Assembly (NCBI GenBank): GCA_002362735.1
Contig: DEUU01000171.1
Coordinates: 746 to 25,875 of the forward strand
DNA length: 25,130 bases
DNA from: Dehalococcoidia bacterium UBA3254
GTDB lineage: Bacteria > Chloroflexota > Dehalococcoidia > Dehalococcoidales > UBA3254
Direction: 5' to 3'
Below the pieces are notes generated by a model. The model was given only the letters and a program-made list of their open reading frames with translations. It was not told the origin of the DNA and searched no databases. Both the position numbers and the translations under genes were made by a program. Each line of letters opens with the position of its first letter. Within the stretch, counting starts at the first letter, position 1. Below, in pieces: positions 1-8,450 of the stretch.

Positions 1-84
1 GCAACTTAACTTTAAGATATGCTATCATTAAAGCTGGTAGATACAGCCCCTTAATTCCCGCTTAATACTGACTTTATCACACAT

Positions 85-118
85 ACCTGACAGGCTTACA
101 TTCGTAAGCCTGTCAGGT
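85..118. terminator. Perfect 15-bp hairpin downstream of the flavoenzyme gene
   Basis: Arms ACCTGACAGGCTTAC (85-99) and GTAAGCCTGTCAGGT (104-118) are exact reverse complements around an ATTC loop. On the + strand it is followed by TTTCTC; on the minus strand there is no T-run. It lies about 90 bp past the stop of the minus-strand flavoenzyme gene, so it probably ends or protects that transcript, or ends a + strand gene lying outside the window. The structure is certain; terminator function is inferred. Confidence 0.6.
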
Positions 119-210
119 TTCTCAGTTTCCATAGGCATCAGGTTCTTTAAGATTTATCCGATATGCGGAATGCCACATCTGAGATAATAACCACTCGAAC
201 GACAGTATCC

Positions 211-1488
211 TTATTTCACAATGTAAGTGCGTTTAAATGGAGCATTGAGGCGGGAAAATTCCGGTATTTGATATTCTAATAAAACTTGAGGATTGACCTC
301 ACATCTAAGCGGTAGACCGATATCGATTCTACCACAGCACCCCAGAAGACATTTAATGCATTTGACATAAGGTTTTCCATTCAGTGTTTTATTAGCCCAC
401 TCAGGATCAGCAATCAAACCTCTGCCCAGGGCTATTAAATCCGTTTTTTCATTCTTAATCGCCTCATCTCCCAGGGCTGGGTTATGTACCGAGGCTGTAA
501 TGACCGGCACTTTAAGCTTCTTTTTAATGATCGCTGCTTCATCCAGGATCATCCCGTCCTCTTCAGGTTCCATAAAAACATGGGATTCATGGTGGGAGCC
601 GGAGGAGATATCTACAAAATCAACCAATTCCTCTACTGCCTGGCATAGGTCCGCTGTTTCTTCCGGCACCCGTCCGCCGGGTAAATGCTCATCGGCACTG
701 ACTCTGAAACCCAGAGCGAAGTCCGGACCGACCAGCTTCCGTGCCTTCTGTAAACAGTTTCTCAAATACCGTAACCGATTTTCCGGGCTGCCTCCATATT
801 CATCTTTCCGAATATTAGAGTGCGGAGAGAGGAAGTTGGCGCCCATAATGCCGTTCGCAAAATGCAGTTCCACACCGTCAAGTCCGCATTGCTGGACCAG
901 GCTGGTAGTGTAGGCCACTCGATCTTCTAAAAGCGGAATGTCTTCCTTCCGGATTTCATTGGGGAGGGGATATGTCTGGCTGAGGTTATAATGGGCGGAA
1001 AGGTCCAATCCTTTCTTTTTCCAAATTATTTCAGCTTTGGGATGAACGATATTTTTATATTTTATATCGATGGGTACCGGAGAAGGGGCGAGTGCCCCGG
1101 GATCTCCCATAATCGATCCAAACCGGCCCGGACCTCCGGAATCAACCTGGGCGAAAATCCTGGCGCCCCAGGCATGAACGGTCTCTGCCAGTTCAGTCCA
1201 CCCGGCCATATGAGTCATATTATAGAGATAAGGTAAAACCGGAGTTGGCCCTGTGTGAAGTGGTTCGGTCATCGCTGCGCCAGTGATGATAAGCCCGGTT
1301 CCGCCTTTTGCCCTGGCCGCGTAAAACTGGATAAAACGGTCGCCCAGATATCCTCCGGGTTCAGTGGCACTGATGAGAGTGGGGGCCATGGCGATTCGAT
1401 TTTTAATTTCGACCCGGCCTATTTTGATAGGTTTAAAAAGGTCCGGATATTTTGCCAGTCCTGCGGCCATGGAACTATTTTCGCTCAT
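211..1488 (-). CDS. Old-yellow-enzyme family Fe-S flavoenzyme (2,4-dienoyl-CoA reductase-like, no FAD/NAD domain)
   Basis: FMN-dependent TIM-barrel oxidoreductase of 425 aa. The family reduces enoates or dienoyl-CoA esters. The N-terminus (LFKPIKIGRVEIKNRIAMAP, about residues 17-36) and the block FLSPHSNIRKDEYGGSPENR are typical of the family. Near the C-terminus cysteines 377, 380, 384 and 396 form C-x2-C-x3-C-x11-C before a VNP motif, the 4Fe-4S spacing of FadH and trimethylamine dehydrogenase. Those enzymes continue with about 250 residues of FAD- and NAD(P)-binding domain, but this protein stops about 25 residues after VNP. It may therefore take electrons from a separate partner; the divergent ETF is one candidate. 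The start at 1488 is chosen because AAAGGGGGA precedes it; an upstream in-frame ATG at 1545 has no such site. The substrate is unknown. Confidence 0.85.
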   Translation of the reverse strand: MSENSSMAAGLAKYPDLFKPIKIGRVEIKNRIAMAPTLISATEPGGYLGDRFIQFYAARAKGGTGLIITGAAMTEPLHTGPTPVLPYLYNMTHMAGWTELAETVHAWGARIFAQVDSGGPGRFGSIMGDPGALAPSPVPIDIKYKNIVHPKAEIIWKKKGLDLSAHYNLSQTYPLPNEIRKEDIPLLEDRVAYTTSLVQQCGLDGVELHFANGIMGANFLSPHSNIRKDEYGGSPENRLRYLRNCLQKARKLVGPDFALGFRVSADEHLPGGRVPEETADLCQAVEELVDFVDISSGSHHESHVFMEPEEDGMILDEAAIIKKKLKVPVITASVHNPALGDEAIKNEKTDLIALGRGLIADPEWANKTLNGKPYVKCIKCLLGCCGRIDIGLPLRCEVNPQVLLEYQIPEFSRLNAPFKRTYIVK

Positions 1489-1547
1489 AAAATTCCCCCT
1501 TTCTTTTTCTATTCTGAATCTGTAAGAGACCTTCTTCCTACACATAA

Positions 1548-1568
1548 GCTGTCATATCTGACAGCATC
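1548..1568. promoter_or_regulatory. Dyad operator candidate upstream of the flavoenzyme gene
   Basis: A perfect dyad with 7-bp arms, GCTGTCA-TATC-TGACAGC, followed by ATC. It lies 60 bp upstream of the flavoenzyme start. Positions 13653-13673, upstream of the acyl-CoA dehydrogenase, match this 21-bp site at 18 positions. Arm length and spacing suit a MarR or TetR dimer. The regulator is not identified. Confidence 0.6.
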
Positions 1569-1600
1569 TATTTGAGATTAAATTCAGGTGCGAACTTCAC

Positions 1601-1629
1601 TTGCGTACATCATACATCCTTGCTATAAT
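1601..1629 (+). promoter_or_regulatory. Sigma70-type promoter for etfBA
   Basis: A TTGCGT -35 (1601-1606) and a perfect TATAAT -10 (1624-1629) are separated by 17 bp. The predicted start near 1636 would give a leader of about 147 nt before etfB, containing the hairpin at 1695-1745. Confidence 0.6.
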
Positions 1630-1694
1630 AGAAATCAAATTTAGCATTTTCAACGCGTTTTTTTCTACAAATAATAGACTACCTGTTTCAGGAG

Positions 1695-1745
1695 GTGTCC
1701 TGTTAGCCACAAACTTTCAATTTCTGGCTAAGGACGCCCATTTTT
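1695..1745 (+). terminator. Terminator-like hairpin in the etfBA leader (possible attenuator)
   Basis: The arms GGTGTCCTGTTAGCCA (1695-1710 region, starting at the second G of GAGG) and TGGCTAAGGACGCC (1725-1738) pair over about 14 positions with a 2-nt GT bulge and one G-U pair. They are followed by CATTTTT (T-run 1741-1745). The hairpin lies between the predicted promoter and the etfB start on the same strand, with no gene before it. CAGGA (1689-1693) can instead pair with TCCTG (1698-1702), overlapping the 5' arm. This is compatible with attenuation or a riboswitch, but no known riboswitch class is recognised. Confidence 0.5.
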
Positions 1746-1782
1746 AGCGAGTACAATTATTTAGCAGGAGAGTCCAATAATC

Positions 1783-2583
1783 ATGAACATCATTGTCTGC
1801 GTCAAGCAAGTCAACGACCCCGAAGCGCCTCCCAGCAGCTTTAAAATTGATCCTACCACGAATAAAGTAATTCCTCCGCCCGGAATGCCTCCGGTTATCA
1901 GCACTTTTGACGAATATGCCGTTGAAGCGGCCTTGCGAATTAAAGAAAAGGTAGGCGGAAAAATTACTGCCTTGAGCCTGGGAATGAATCTACTCCGGGA
2001 TGTGGTCAAAAAACCTCTTTCCATGGGAGCGGATGATCTGGTATTGCTCGAAGATCCGGCTTTTGTCGATGGAGACAGCTGGTCGACGGCTTATGCTTTA
2101 TCACAGGCTATCAAGAAAATTGGCTCCTTTGATCTCATTGTTTGCGGTCGACAAGCCGCGGACTGGGATTCGGGACAAGTTGGTCTGGGTATCGCCGAAA
2201 TATTAGGACTGCCGAGTGTATCCATTGCCAGGAAAATTGATGTCGAAGGAAACAAAGCCAGAGTAGAACGGGTAGTGCCGGATGGAGTTGAATTGATCGA
2301 AGTAAATTTACCGGCAGTCATCACTTTGAGTAATGAACATGCTGCTCCGCGGTATCCTAATGTTAAAGGAATAATGATGGCAAAACGTAAAGAGCCCGTT
2401 GTTTGGAAGCCAGCCGATATTGGAGTGGATCCGGCGAAGATTGGAGCCAGCGGAAGACGTTCCAGGCTTATCAAATTATATCAGCCGGTGAGAGAAGGTA
2501 AATGTGAAATTATCAGTGCCGATACTCCCGAGGAGTCTGCTGCCAAATTGGCTCAAAGGCTCAGAGAAGTAAAGGTGATCTAA
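1783..2583 (+). CDS. etfB: Electron transfer flavoprotein, beta subunit
   Basis: Small subunit of the cytoplasmic ETF that accepts electrons from acyl-CoA dehydrogenases and related flavoenzymes. At 266 aa it is of normal length. It starts with MNIIVCVKQVND, typical of the family, and has FDEYAVEAALRIKE at about 42-55. Residues 122-134 (GRQAADWDSGQVG) form the nucleotide-binding loop; its GRQA-x-D-x-D-x2-QVG form resembles FixA-like and bifurcating ETFs more than the mitochondrial type, which is suggestive only. AGGAG lies about 13 nt upstream of the ATG. etfA follows after 54 bp in the same direction. The adjacent flavoenzyme and the nearby FAD/Fe-S genes are candidate partners. Confidence 0.95.
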   Translation: MNIIVCVKQVNDPEAPPSSFKIDPTTNKVIPPPGMPPVISTFDEYAVEAALRIKEKVGGKITALSLGMNLLRDVVKKPLSMGADDLVLLEDPAFVDGDSWSTAYALSQAIKKIGSFDLIVCGRQAADWDSGQVGLGIAEILGLPSVSIARKIDVEGNKARVERVVPDGVELIEVNLPAVITLSNEHAAPRYPNVKGIMMAKRKEPVVWKPADIGVDPAKIGASGRRSRLIKLYQPVREGKCEIISADTPEESAAKLAQRLREVKVI

Positions 2584-2637
2584 ATCATAAGATAGGTTAT
2601 AGTTACAGTTTCGTTTAATAGAATTTAGGAGTACGAT

Positions 2638-3627
2638 ATGTCGGATAAAGGAGTTCTGGTTTACTGTGAGACTATAGAAAACAAATTAGCTTCGATCTCC
2701 ACCGAGCTTCTCGGTGCCGGGAGTCGATTGGCGGCTGAGCTTGGGCAGGAGTTAAGCGCTGTCCTGATTGGTAATAATGTTGCCGCCGTCGCTCAAGAAG
2801 CTATTTTATACGGGGCTAATAAAGTCTATGTTGTAGATGATCCTGGTTTAAAGGATTATCTAACAGACACTTCTCTGATGCTGATGGAAAAGGTCGTCAA
2901 GCAATCAGCCCCTTCTATTGTATTGTTGGGACAGACCCAGACAGGAAGAGATCTAACCCCTCGTCTGGCGTTCCGCTTAAATTCGGCCGCTACCATGGAC
3001 TGCGTGTCGTTGGCGATCGATCCGGCGACAAAACGTCTTTTAATGACGAAGCCTGTTTACGGTGGTAATGCTCTGGTGGTCCAGTATTGTGAAGTTGATC
3101 CCCAGATTGTTACGGTGAGAAGCAAAGCCATGTCTCCGTCAGCTAAAGATGAGAATCGAAAAGGTGAAATCATTAATATTGCCGCAGGGATCGATCCCGC
3201 CGCTATCCGGACGAAAGTGGTAGAAAGGAAGATTGAAGCGGCTGCCGGGGTAAAGTTAGAGGAAGCGCACGTGATCGTGACAGGTGGGCGAGGCATGGGA
3301 GGTCCGGACGGTTTTAAACAAATAGAAGAGCTGGCCAAATTATTGAAGGGAGCCATGGGAGCCAGCCGTCCTCCCTGTGATAATAAATGGGTACCGGACA
3401 GCATTCAGATTGGGCTTACCGGTAAGATTGTTAGCCCCGATCTATACATCGCGGTAGCATTGTCTGGTTCCAGCCAGCACCTGAGTGGATGTTCCGGCTC
3501 AAAAACTATCGTCGCTATCAATAAAGACCCGGAGGCAAATATTTTTAAAGTAGCCCACTTTGGTATTGTGGCAGATTGGAAGAAAGCCTTACCTGCTTTT
3601 ACCCAAAAAGTTAAGCAATTATCATAA
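2638..3627 (+). CDS. etfA: Electron transfer flavoprotein, alpha subunit
   Basis: Large ETF subunit carrying the redox FAD in its C-terminal domain; 329 aa, normal length. The N-terminal alpha/beta domain is about residues 1-190. The FAD domain has the expected contacts: ASR (242-244), [13 protein letters not shown] (260-272, usually QTGK), SGSSQH (276-281, usually SGAIQH with the conserved His), AINKDPEA (293-300) and HFGIVADW (307-314). The small substitutions around the flavin do not suggest inactivation. No N-terminal ferredoxin domain is present. AGGAG precedes the ATG by 7 nt. It is co-transcribed with etfB and ends at a hairpin terminator. Confidence 0.95.
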   Translation: MSDKGVLVYCETIENKLASISTELLGAGSRLAAELGQELSAVLIGNNVAAVAQEAILYGANKVYVVDDPGLKDYLTDTSLMLMEKVVKQSAPSIVLLGQTQTGRDLTPRLAFRLNSAATMDCVSLAIDPATKRLLMTKPVYGGNALVVQYCEVDPQIVTVRSKAMSPSAKDENRKGEIINIAAGIDPAAIRTKVVERKIEAAAGVKLEEAHVIVTGGRGMGGPDGFKQIEELAKLLKGAMGASRPPCDNKWVPDSIQIGLTGKIVSPDLYIAVALSGSSQHLSGCSGSKTIVAINKDPEANIFKVAHFGIVADWKKALPAFTQKVKQLS

Positions 3628-3735
3628 TAATAGAGACAGGTTCAGGAATTACCCTTCTCTATATCTGACTTAACTCATTCTGAAAGTTAAAGCGGATAAC
3701 CCGGGAAACGGGTGAAGGGAAAGAAGGTTTCATTT

Positions 3736-3780
3736 TTCACCACCGGTGGGCCAATTGACCAGTGGTGAATTTATTTTATC
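3736..3780 (+). terminator. Intrinsic terminator after etfA
   Basis: TTCACCACCGGT (3736-3747) and ACCAGTGGTGAA (3758-3769) pair with a single mismatch around a 10-nt loop, followed by TTTATTTTATC. The T-run is on the + strand only, so it fits the end of the etfBA transcript. A weaker hairpin at 3793-3838 (AAGGCCGCC / GGCGACCTT) lies closer to the convergent operon's end. Confidence 0.75.
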
Positions 3781-3888
3781 GAAATACGAGAGAAGGCCGC
3801 CTGGAGAGTATGTTCATCATAGTAATAGCGGCGACCTTTTCACTGTAATACGCTGAATAAAAGGTATTATATTTTTCTGACCTGGTTT

Positions 3889-5493
3889 CTATTTGGGGTA
3901 TTCTGACGGCACGTAGCATCCCCAATCCGCTACTCCCTGCGGGTCTATGGCTGCCTTGATCCTTCTCTGCCAGAGGTCATAATTGTCATAAACCGGTCCC
4001 CAGTTCTGATGAATGTGGCTTTCTGGTTCGAATTGGAGTCCACCCCCCAAACAGGGAACACCCAGTCTCCGGAATTTTCCGTTTGGATCCACCGTTTTCC
4101 CTATCAGTTCCCGCGTCCCTTTCAGTGAATCGGCATCATACGGATCGTAAAAATACAGGTCTTCATGATGAGCGCCGTCCGTAGAGTTTTCATACACTAC
4201 AAAGAAGACTGCCGGTCCGACCTGCAAGATGGTCCCATTCTTCCAATAAGGGCTCATGACTTCAAAGGCTGTCTTGTGAAGGTTTTTAATCAAATCCTTG
4301 CTGGAATCGCCACAGGGATTGATAAAGAAATCGCCGGTCATACGGAACACGTGACGGGTAGATCCGAAGCTAAACATGGTCGCATCATACAACCCGGTCA
4401 AAGCCATTTGATTATTCAAGGCCGGAGGAAGTGTGCCGCCGTACTGATCCATGAGCTTCAACAAATATTTTTCCCGATAGGCCATTTCCCTTTTGGAACC
4501 CGTCCCCAGGACTACTACTACCATCGAGACAGGATTCACAAAAGCCTCCGGAGGCAGTTTAATCTGCTGCATAAAGTCCCACATCTCGTCATTGCCTTCG
4601 CCAAGGTATCCACCCGGAGGTACAGGAATCTGGTAACAGGAGTTAGCTATTTCAGCTTTGCCAATTTCTGCCATAGCATCAAAAGCTTTATTCTGATCCG
4701 TGAAACTTATGATAAATATTTTGTAATTATCCGGGACCTGTTTGACGGCCATTAGCGCAGGAATCTCCCCCGAACGCTCCATTTCCGGAGGTCCATACCA
4801 GGGGTAAACTTTCACACTGACCTTTGTTACAATCCCATTTCCTCCGTTAGCCCCGCAATGGCCTCGAAGTACTCCTCTTAGACTTATCCCCGGTCCATCG
4901 GCGGAAAACCATCCGTTTCCACCTGCGGCTGAACCCAGCTTGAGTATTTCTCCCGTAGGCAAAACCCATTCCGCACCCAGTACATTTCGCTCGATGGCTC
5001 CGGCACTGACGTTGGTTTGGCCGGTACCGGCGTGGCAGCAAGAGGAGGCAATCACGCCGGCGCTCGGGCCGGCGGCTACAGCTCCGTAAAACAGTCCATG
5101 TTTGGCCAATTCTACCTGGAACCTGTGCACCGAAACATAGGGCTCAACTACGGCATGCATATTTTTAACGTCTATTTCCAGAATTTTATCCATTCTCTTT
5201 AAGTCCAGTGTGACGGACTTATCTCTGGCCAGAGCAATGGCCGTAATCTCAAACCCGGAAGAAAATGGTTTAAACACAATTCCATATCGGTTACAGACCT
5301 TGACAATGGCCTGGACCTCTTCAGTGCTTCCCGGTAAAAGTACGGCTGAGGGTCGCCGCGACCATTTTTCTCCAAAAACGAGCTGATTCCCCCACACCTG
5401 GTTATATGTATCCATTATCACTGGATCTTGAGAGATGTTTTCTGGTCCTACAATATCTTCTAAAGCACCGTATTCCCACTTAGAAAGGTCCAT
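3889..5493 (-). CDS. FAD-binding (PCMH/VAO-type) oxidoreductase, GlcD-like, second of the operon
   Basis: Flavin oxidoreductase of the vanillyl-alcohol-oxidase/glycolate-oxidase superfamily, 534 aa. The FAD domain (about 45-240) shows RRPSAVLLPGSTEEVQAIVK, FKPFSSGF, a VTLDLKRMDKILEID strand pair and an HAGTGQTN loop where the family contacts the flavin. The C-terminal half is the substrate cap, with WGPVYDNYDLWQRRIKAAIDPQGVAD at the end. The substrate is probably a hydroxy acid, phenol-type alcohol or similar; the sequence does not settle it. The start at 5493 follows GGAGGAAAGAAA; an in-frame ATG at 5559 lacks a ribosome-binding site. It is the last gene of the importer/oxidase operon, 114 bp after the CCG-domain gene, and may be the catalytic GlcD-type subunit. 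Confidence 0.85.
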   Translation of the reverse strand: MDLSKWEYGALEDIVGPENISQDPVIMDTYNQVWGNQLVFGEKWSRRPSAVLLPGSTEEVQAIVKVCNRYGIVFKPFSSGFEITAIALARDKSVTLDLKRMDKILEIDVKNMHAVVEPYVSVHRFQVELAKHGLFYGAVAAGPSAGVIASSCCHAGTGQTNVSAGAIERNVLGAEWVLPTGEILKLGSAAGGNGWFSADGPGISLRGVLRGHCGANGGNGIVTKVSVKVYPWYGPPEMERSGEIPALMAVKQVPDNYKIFIISFTDQNKAFDAMAEIGKAEIANSCYQIPVPPGGYLGEGNDEMWDFMQQIKLPPEAFVNPVSMVVVVLGTGSKREMAYREKYLLKLMDQYGGTLPPALNNQMALTGLYDATMFSFGSTRHVFRMTGDFFINPCGDSSKDLIKNLHKTAFEVMSPYWKNGTILQVGPAVFFVVYENSTDGAHHEDLYFYDPYDADSLKGTRELIGKTVDPNGKFRRLGVPCLGGGLQFEPESHIHQNWGPVYDNYDLWQRRIKAAIDPQGVADWGCYVPSEYPK

Positions 5494-5607
5494 TTTCTTT
5501 CCTCCATATCTAATATATCGGCAAAAGCCGGCGATTCCGTTACAGTTCGTATTTGCCACTTATCGGGCGAGAAGAGCCTGGACCGGAATCTCTCTATGAT
5601 TAATCTC

Positions 5608-6882
5608 TTATATCGATTCCTGTATTAGTTCTACTACGTCCATCACTTTTAGATTGTCTCCGGTCTCCTTAACGGCATCCAGAAAATTCTGCTTGCAGGT
5701 CGGGCAGGCGCTGATGATTGCCTCAGCTCCCACTGCTTTAGCTTCCCGGATTCTCTCTTTGGCAGTCCAGACAGCAAAGTCAGGATAGGCTTCTTTCACA
5801 CCCCCTCCTGCCCCGCAGCACCAGGCATACGCCCGGATTCGGTACATTTCATTAAATTTCAAACCCGGGATGCTTTTAATGATATTTCTAGGGATGTCAT
5901 ATACCCCGCCCGCTCCCCGCCTGAATTTCTTCGGTGGATCGTGGACGATCAACTGCCCCAGAACTTTCTTTTCTTTACCGCTCCAGTGTACCCAGGGCTC
6001 ACTTAATCTTCCCAGGTGACAGGGATCATGATAGGTCACTTTCAAAGGCACCGATCTTTTTAGCTTGATCTTCCCCTCTTTTATCAGGCGGTCAAGAAAT
6101 TCTGTAATATGGAGGATCTCAACCTCCGGTTTATTCTCTATTTTGTCGTACAGCACCTTTAACGTTTGATAGCAGTGAGCACAGGGAGTAACGACGGCTT
6201 CAATGCCGGCTGCCTTCCATATTTTTCCCTGGCGTTCGGCATATTTCTTCAGCTCGCCGGCGTAGCCCATCTCATAAGCTCGTCCGCCGCAGCACATTTC
6301 CGCCCGCCCCAGGATGCCGACATCTACTCCAGCATTAATAAGCAGAGAAAGTCCGCTCCGGGCTACCGGCCACAGATCTCGGTTAAAAGAATACTGGCAG
6401 CCCGCAAAAAACATGGTTTTCGCCGTCTCCTTAGCCAGGTCTTTTACGCCCAGACCTTCAGCCCACAGGCCCCTGTCCATCTTGGAAGACTGCATCATGT
6501 TGTCTTCTTTCCGAAGACCATCAATCATAATATTATGAGATGGTATCGTTCGGCCGTCTTCAACACATTTGATCCGGAGATCCTGCATCAATTGCAAAGG
6601 TTCGATATCCTGAATAGCTTTACAGGAAACATCGCAGCTGCCATCCATCTGGCAACGATAAAGCGCGTCCAGAAAGGTATCCGATTGTTGTATTCTGCCA
6701 GCCAGAAGCGACAGCGCCATATTAAATTTGCCACCGGCCGAATAGGCATGGAAGTTATATTTGCTTGCGGAAGGGCAACCGGCAATGAAATCCGGATTCT
6801 TATAAGTTTCATAAGGGATAAATTTGCAATATGAGCAGCGGGTGCATCTTTGCATATCGTGTTTATAAGCTTCGAGAACCAT
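5608..6882 (-). CDS. Fe-S oxidoreductase with two CCG domains (GlcF/HdrD-like)
   Basis: Cytoplasmic electron-transfer subunit of 424 aa. The N-terminus carries ferredoxin-like cysteines (13, 16, 19, 36) and a second set at 77, 83 and 87 with unusual spacing (C-x5-C-x3-C). Two cysteine-rich CCG domains follow: C162...CCGG (197-200)...CAHC (234-237), and C288 (YHDPCHLGR)...CCGAGGG (355-361)...CPTC (393-396). In GlcF, HdrB/D and related proteins such domains bind Fe-S clusters and pass electrons between an FAD dehydrogenase and quinone, disulfide or ETF. No membrane segment is visible, so a quinone-reducing partner is not evident here. The start at 6882 follows AGGAGG at 8 nt. It lies between two FAD oxidoreductase genes, a GlcDEF-like arrangement. 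Confidence 0.9.
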   Translation of the reverse strand: MVLEAYKHDMQRCTRCSYCKFIPYETYKNPDFIAGCPSASKYNFHAYSAGGKFNMALSLLAGRIQQSDTFLDALYRCQMDGSCDVSCKAIQDIEPLQLMQDLRIKCVEDGRTIPSHNIMIDGLRKEDNMMQSSKMDRGLWAEGLGVKDLAKETAKTMFFAGCQYSFNRDLWPVARSGLSLLINAGVDVGILGRAEMCCGGRAYEMGYAGELKKYAERQGKIWKAAGIEAVVTPCAHCYQTLKVLYDKIENKPEVEILHITEFLDRLIKEGKIKLKRSVPLKVTYHDPCHLGRLSEPWVHWSGKEKKVLGQLIVHDPPKKFRRGAGGVYDIPRNIIKSIPGLKFNEMYRIRAYAWCCGAGGGVKEAYPDFAVWTAKERIREAKAVGAEAIISACPTCKQNFLDAVKETGDNLKVMDVVELIQESI

Positions 6883-6922
6883 AAGCAGACCTCCTGTCTT
6901 TATCACTATTTATAAACGGTCA

Positions 6923-8374
6923 CTAGAAATGCAATTTGGCCGGATTCAGAATGCCTTTGGGATCAAATATCTGTTTGACCTTTTTTTGCATAAGCACGGC
7001 ATCCGCCGAGTCATTAAAGGCGAATTCGGCCCAGGCGCCATAAGGCCTTGAGAAGAAAGCACCTTGTCTGGCCAGACTGCGGCCTCCTTCATTTATCATC
7101 CATTTAGCACCGTTGATTTCGTCTTGTTTCGTTGGATCGATATAAAAATTGAATTCGCAGTGACAGCTGGTGCCCTGGACTATTGGTTGTAGATAAATTC
7201 CGATATTCTCCTGTGGAAATTTCATTTCATCTATACTGGAGATATATTTTGGAGTCTTATCCAGAGTAGTTAAAAAGAACAGGTCATGACATCCACCTTT
7301 ATAGCGAAATTTCCAATAAGGCTCGGGGGAAACCGAAGACAATAAATTGGAAATGGCTTTTTCATCCACTCCGGCAATTCCGGTCACCGGCTCCAGTTGG
7401 CAGAACCCGGCGATTTCTTTGAAATCAGCTTCCTGATATTGCACTTTTTCCTCGGGAAAATCACCATAACCTTCGAAACTTACAATAAGGGCCCAATTGG
7501 GAAGGGCTTTTTTGAGCGCCTCGATCTCACCTGTATTCCTGCCAAGCCAGCAGGCCAGGTTAACTCCGTTCAAGATAAAGCAGTAGTCGCCCAGCCTGAT
7601 TCTCGAAAGCTGATAGCTTAGCGAAATCAGAGACTCCAGGTCTCTGGATGGAACAACAAAAGTACGATTCAATTTGGATAAATACCGGCATTTCAGGGCT
7701 GACCACGTAACAATTCCGATGGTCCCCTGCGCCCCGGATATTAACCTGTGTTCATTGAATTGTCCGAGCCCCATCGGCGTTGCTTGAACTTTGCCTAATT
7801 CCCATTGTTTTTCGATGGGGTCAGGTCCGGCAGCGTCCCCACCTCTCAAAATATCACCGGTCCCAAAAATAATTTCAGCGCAGAGCATAGGGTCAGTTGC
7901 ATCCCAGTGATGCGCAGGTATCGTAATCGGCTCCCTTTCGAGCATGCTTGCCACGACCGATTTGGTGCTTCGCGGACTTAAGGGGAGATAGGCGCTCAGT
8001 CCGGATTTCTCTAGCTCCGTTTGGAGCTGACCGAAAGTCACTCCCGGTTCAATCAAGGCAACCCTGTTGTAAGGGTCGACTCTGATAATGCGTCTCATCC
8101 GCCTCAGGTCGACGATGACGGCACCTCCTACTCCGGGCGCTGAATCACCTCGAAGATGTGGTGGACTTGAACTAACGGTCACTAACGGAGTCAGGGTCTC
8201 GTTGGCCCACTTTACGATTTTCTGGACAGCGGCAGCGCCTTCCGGCTCTATCACGCATCTGGGTTTAATCCTGGGGGTAAAACTTAAATCCCCGAAATAT
8301 TGTTCCAGAGTTTGATTGTCATCATGAACGTTCTGGCTTCCGACTATTTTTTCCAGTTGCTCTTTATAGTCCAT
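6923..8374 (-). CDS. FAD-binding oxidoreductase (GlcD/GlcE-like), first of the operon
   Basis: PCMH-type FAD oxidoreductase of 483 aa. The N-terminal FAD domain (about 35-215) includes RCVIEPEGAAAVQKIVKWAN, the flavin-contact stretch around GDSAPGVGGAVIVDLRRM, and ISGAQGTIGIVTWSALK. The C-terminus ends FDPKGILNPAKLHF, the standard ending of GlcD/4-cresol-dehydrogenase relatives. It is clearly divergent from the second FAD protein of the operon, so the pair is not a recent duplication. Two ATGs are adjacent; the second (8374) stands 6 nt from GGAGG and is preferred over 8377. The Fe-S gene begins 40 bp after its stop, supporting a three-subunit dehydrogenase. Confidence 0.85.
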   Translation of the reverse strand: MDYKEQLEKIVGSQNVHDDNQTLEQYFGDLSFTPRIKPRCVIEPEGAAAVQKIVKWANETLTPLVTVSSSPPHLRGDSAPGVGGAVIVDLRRMRRIIRVDPYNRVALIEPGVTFGQLQTELEKSGLSAYLPLSPRSTKSVVASMLEREPITIPAHHWDATDPMLCAEIIFGTGDILRGGDAAGPDPIEKQWELGKVQATPMGLGQFNEHRLISGAQGTIGIVTWSALKCRYLSKLNRTFVVPSRDLESLISLSYQLSRIRLGDYCFILNGVNLACWLGRNTGEIEALKKALPNWALIVSFEGYGDFPEEKVQYQEADFKEIAGFCQLEPVTGIAGVDEKAISNLLSSVSPEPYWKFRYKGGCHDLFFLTTLDKTPKYISSIDEMKFPQENIGIYLQPIVQGTSCHCEFNFYIDPTKQDEINGAKWMINEGGRSLARQGAFFSRPYGAWAEFAFNDSADAVLMQKKVKQIFDPKGILNPAKLHF

Positions 8375-8429
8375 CATATACCTCCATGCATTAAGAAAAC
8401 CATATTCAATTAGACTTATCTATGAAGAG

Positions 8430-8450
8430 AAGGCGGCACTCATCCGCCTT
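8430..8450. other. Hairpin between livM and the FAD oxidoreductase gene
   Basis: AAGGCGG (8430-8436) and CCGCCTT (8444-8450) form a perfect 7-bp stem with a CACTCAT loop. In the direction of transcription (minus) it is not followed by a T-run, so it is more likely an RNA processing or stability element between the transporter and enzyme parts of the operon than a full terminator. Confidence 0.45.

Noticed and set aside
3793..3838. Second hairpin (AAGGCCGCC / GGCGACCTT) between etfA and the oxidase operon
   Set aside because: One mismatch, a 28-nt loop and no T-run in the direction of the operon; too weak to call a terminator.
4165..4755. A 196-codon open frame on the + strand
   Set aside because: It lies inside the well-supported FAD oxidoreductase gene on the other strand and its product has no family-like features.
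6166..6834. A 222-codon open frame on the + strand
   Set aside because: It is antisense to the CCG-domain Fe-S gene, whose cysteine motifs leave no doubt about the coding strand.
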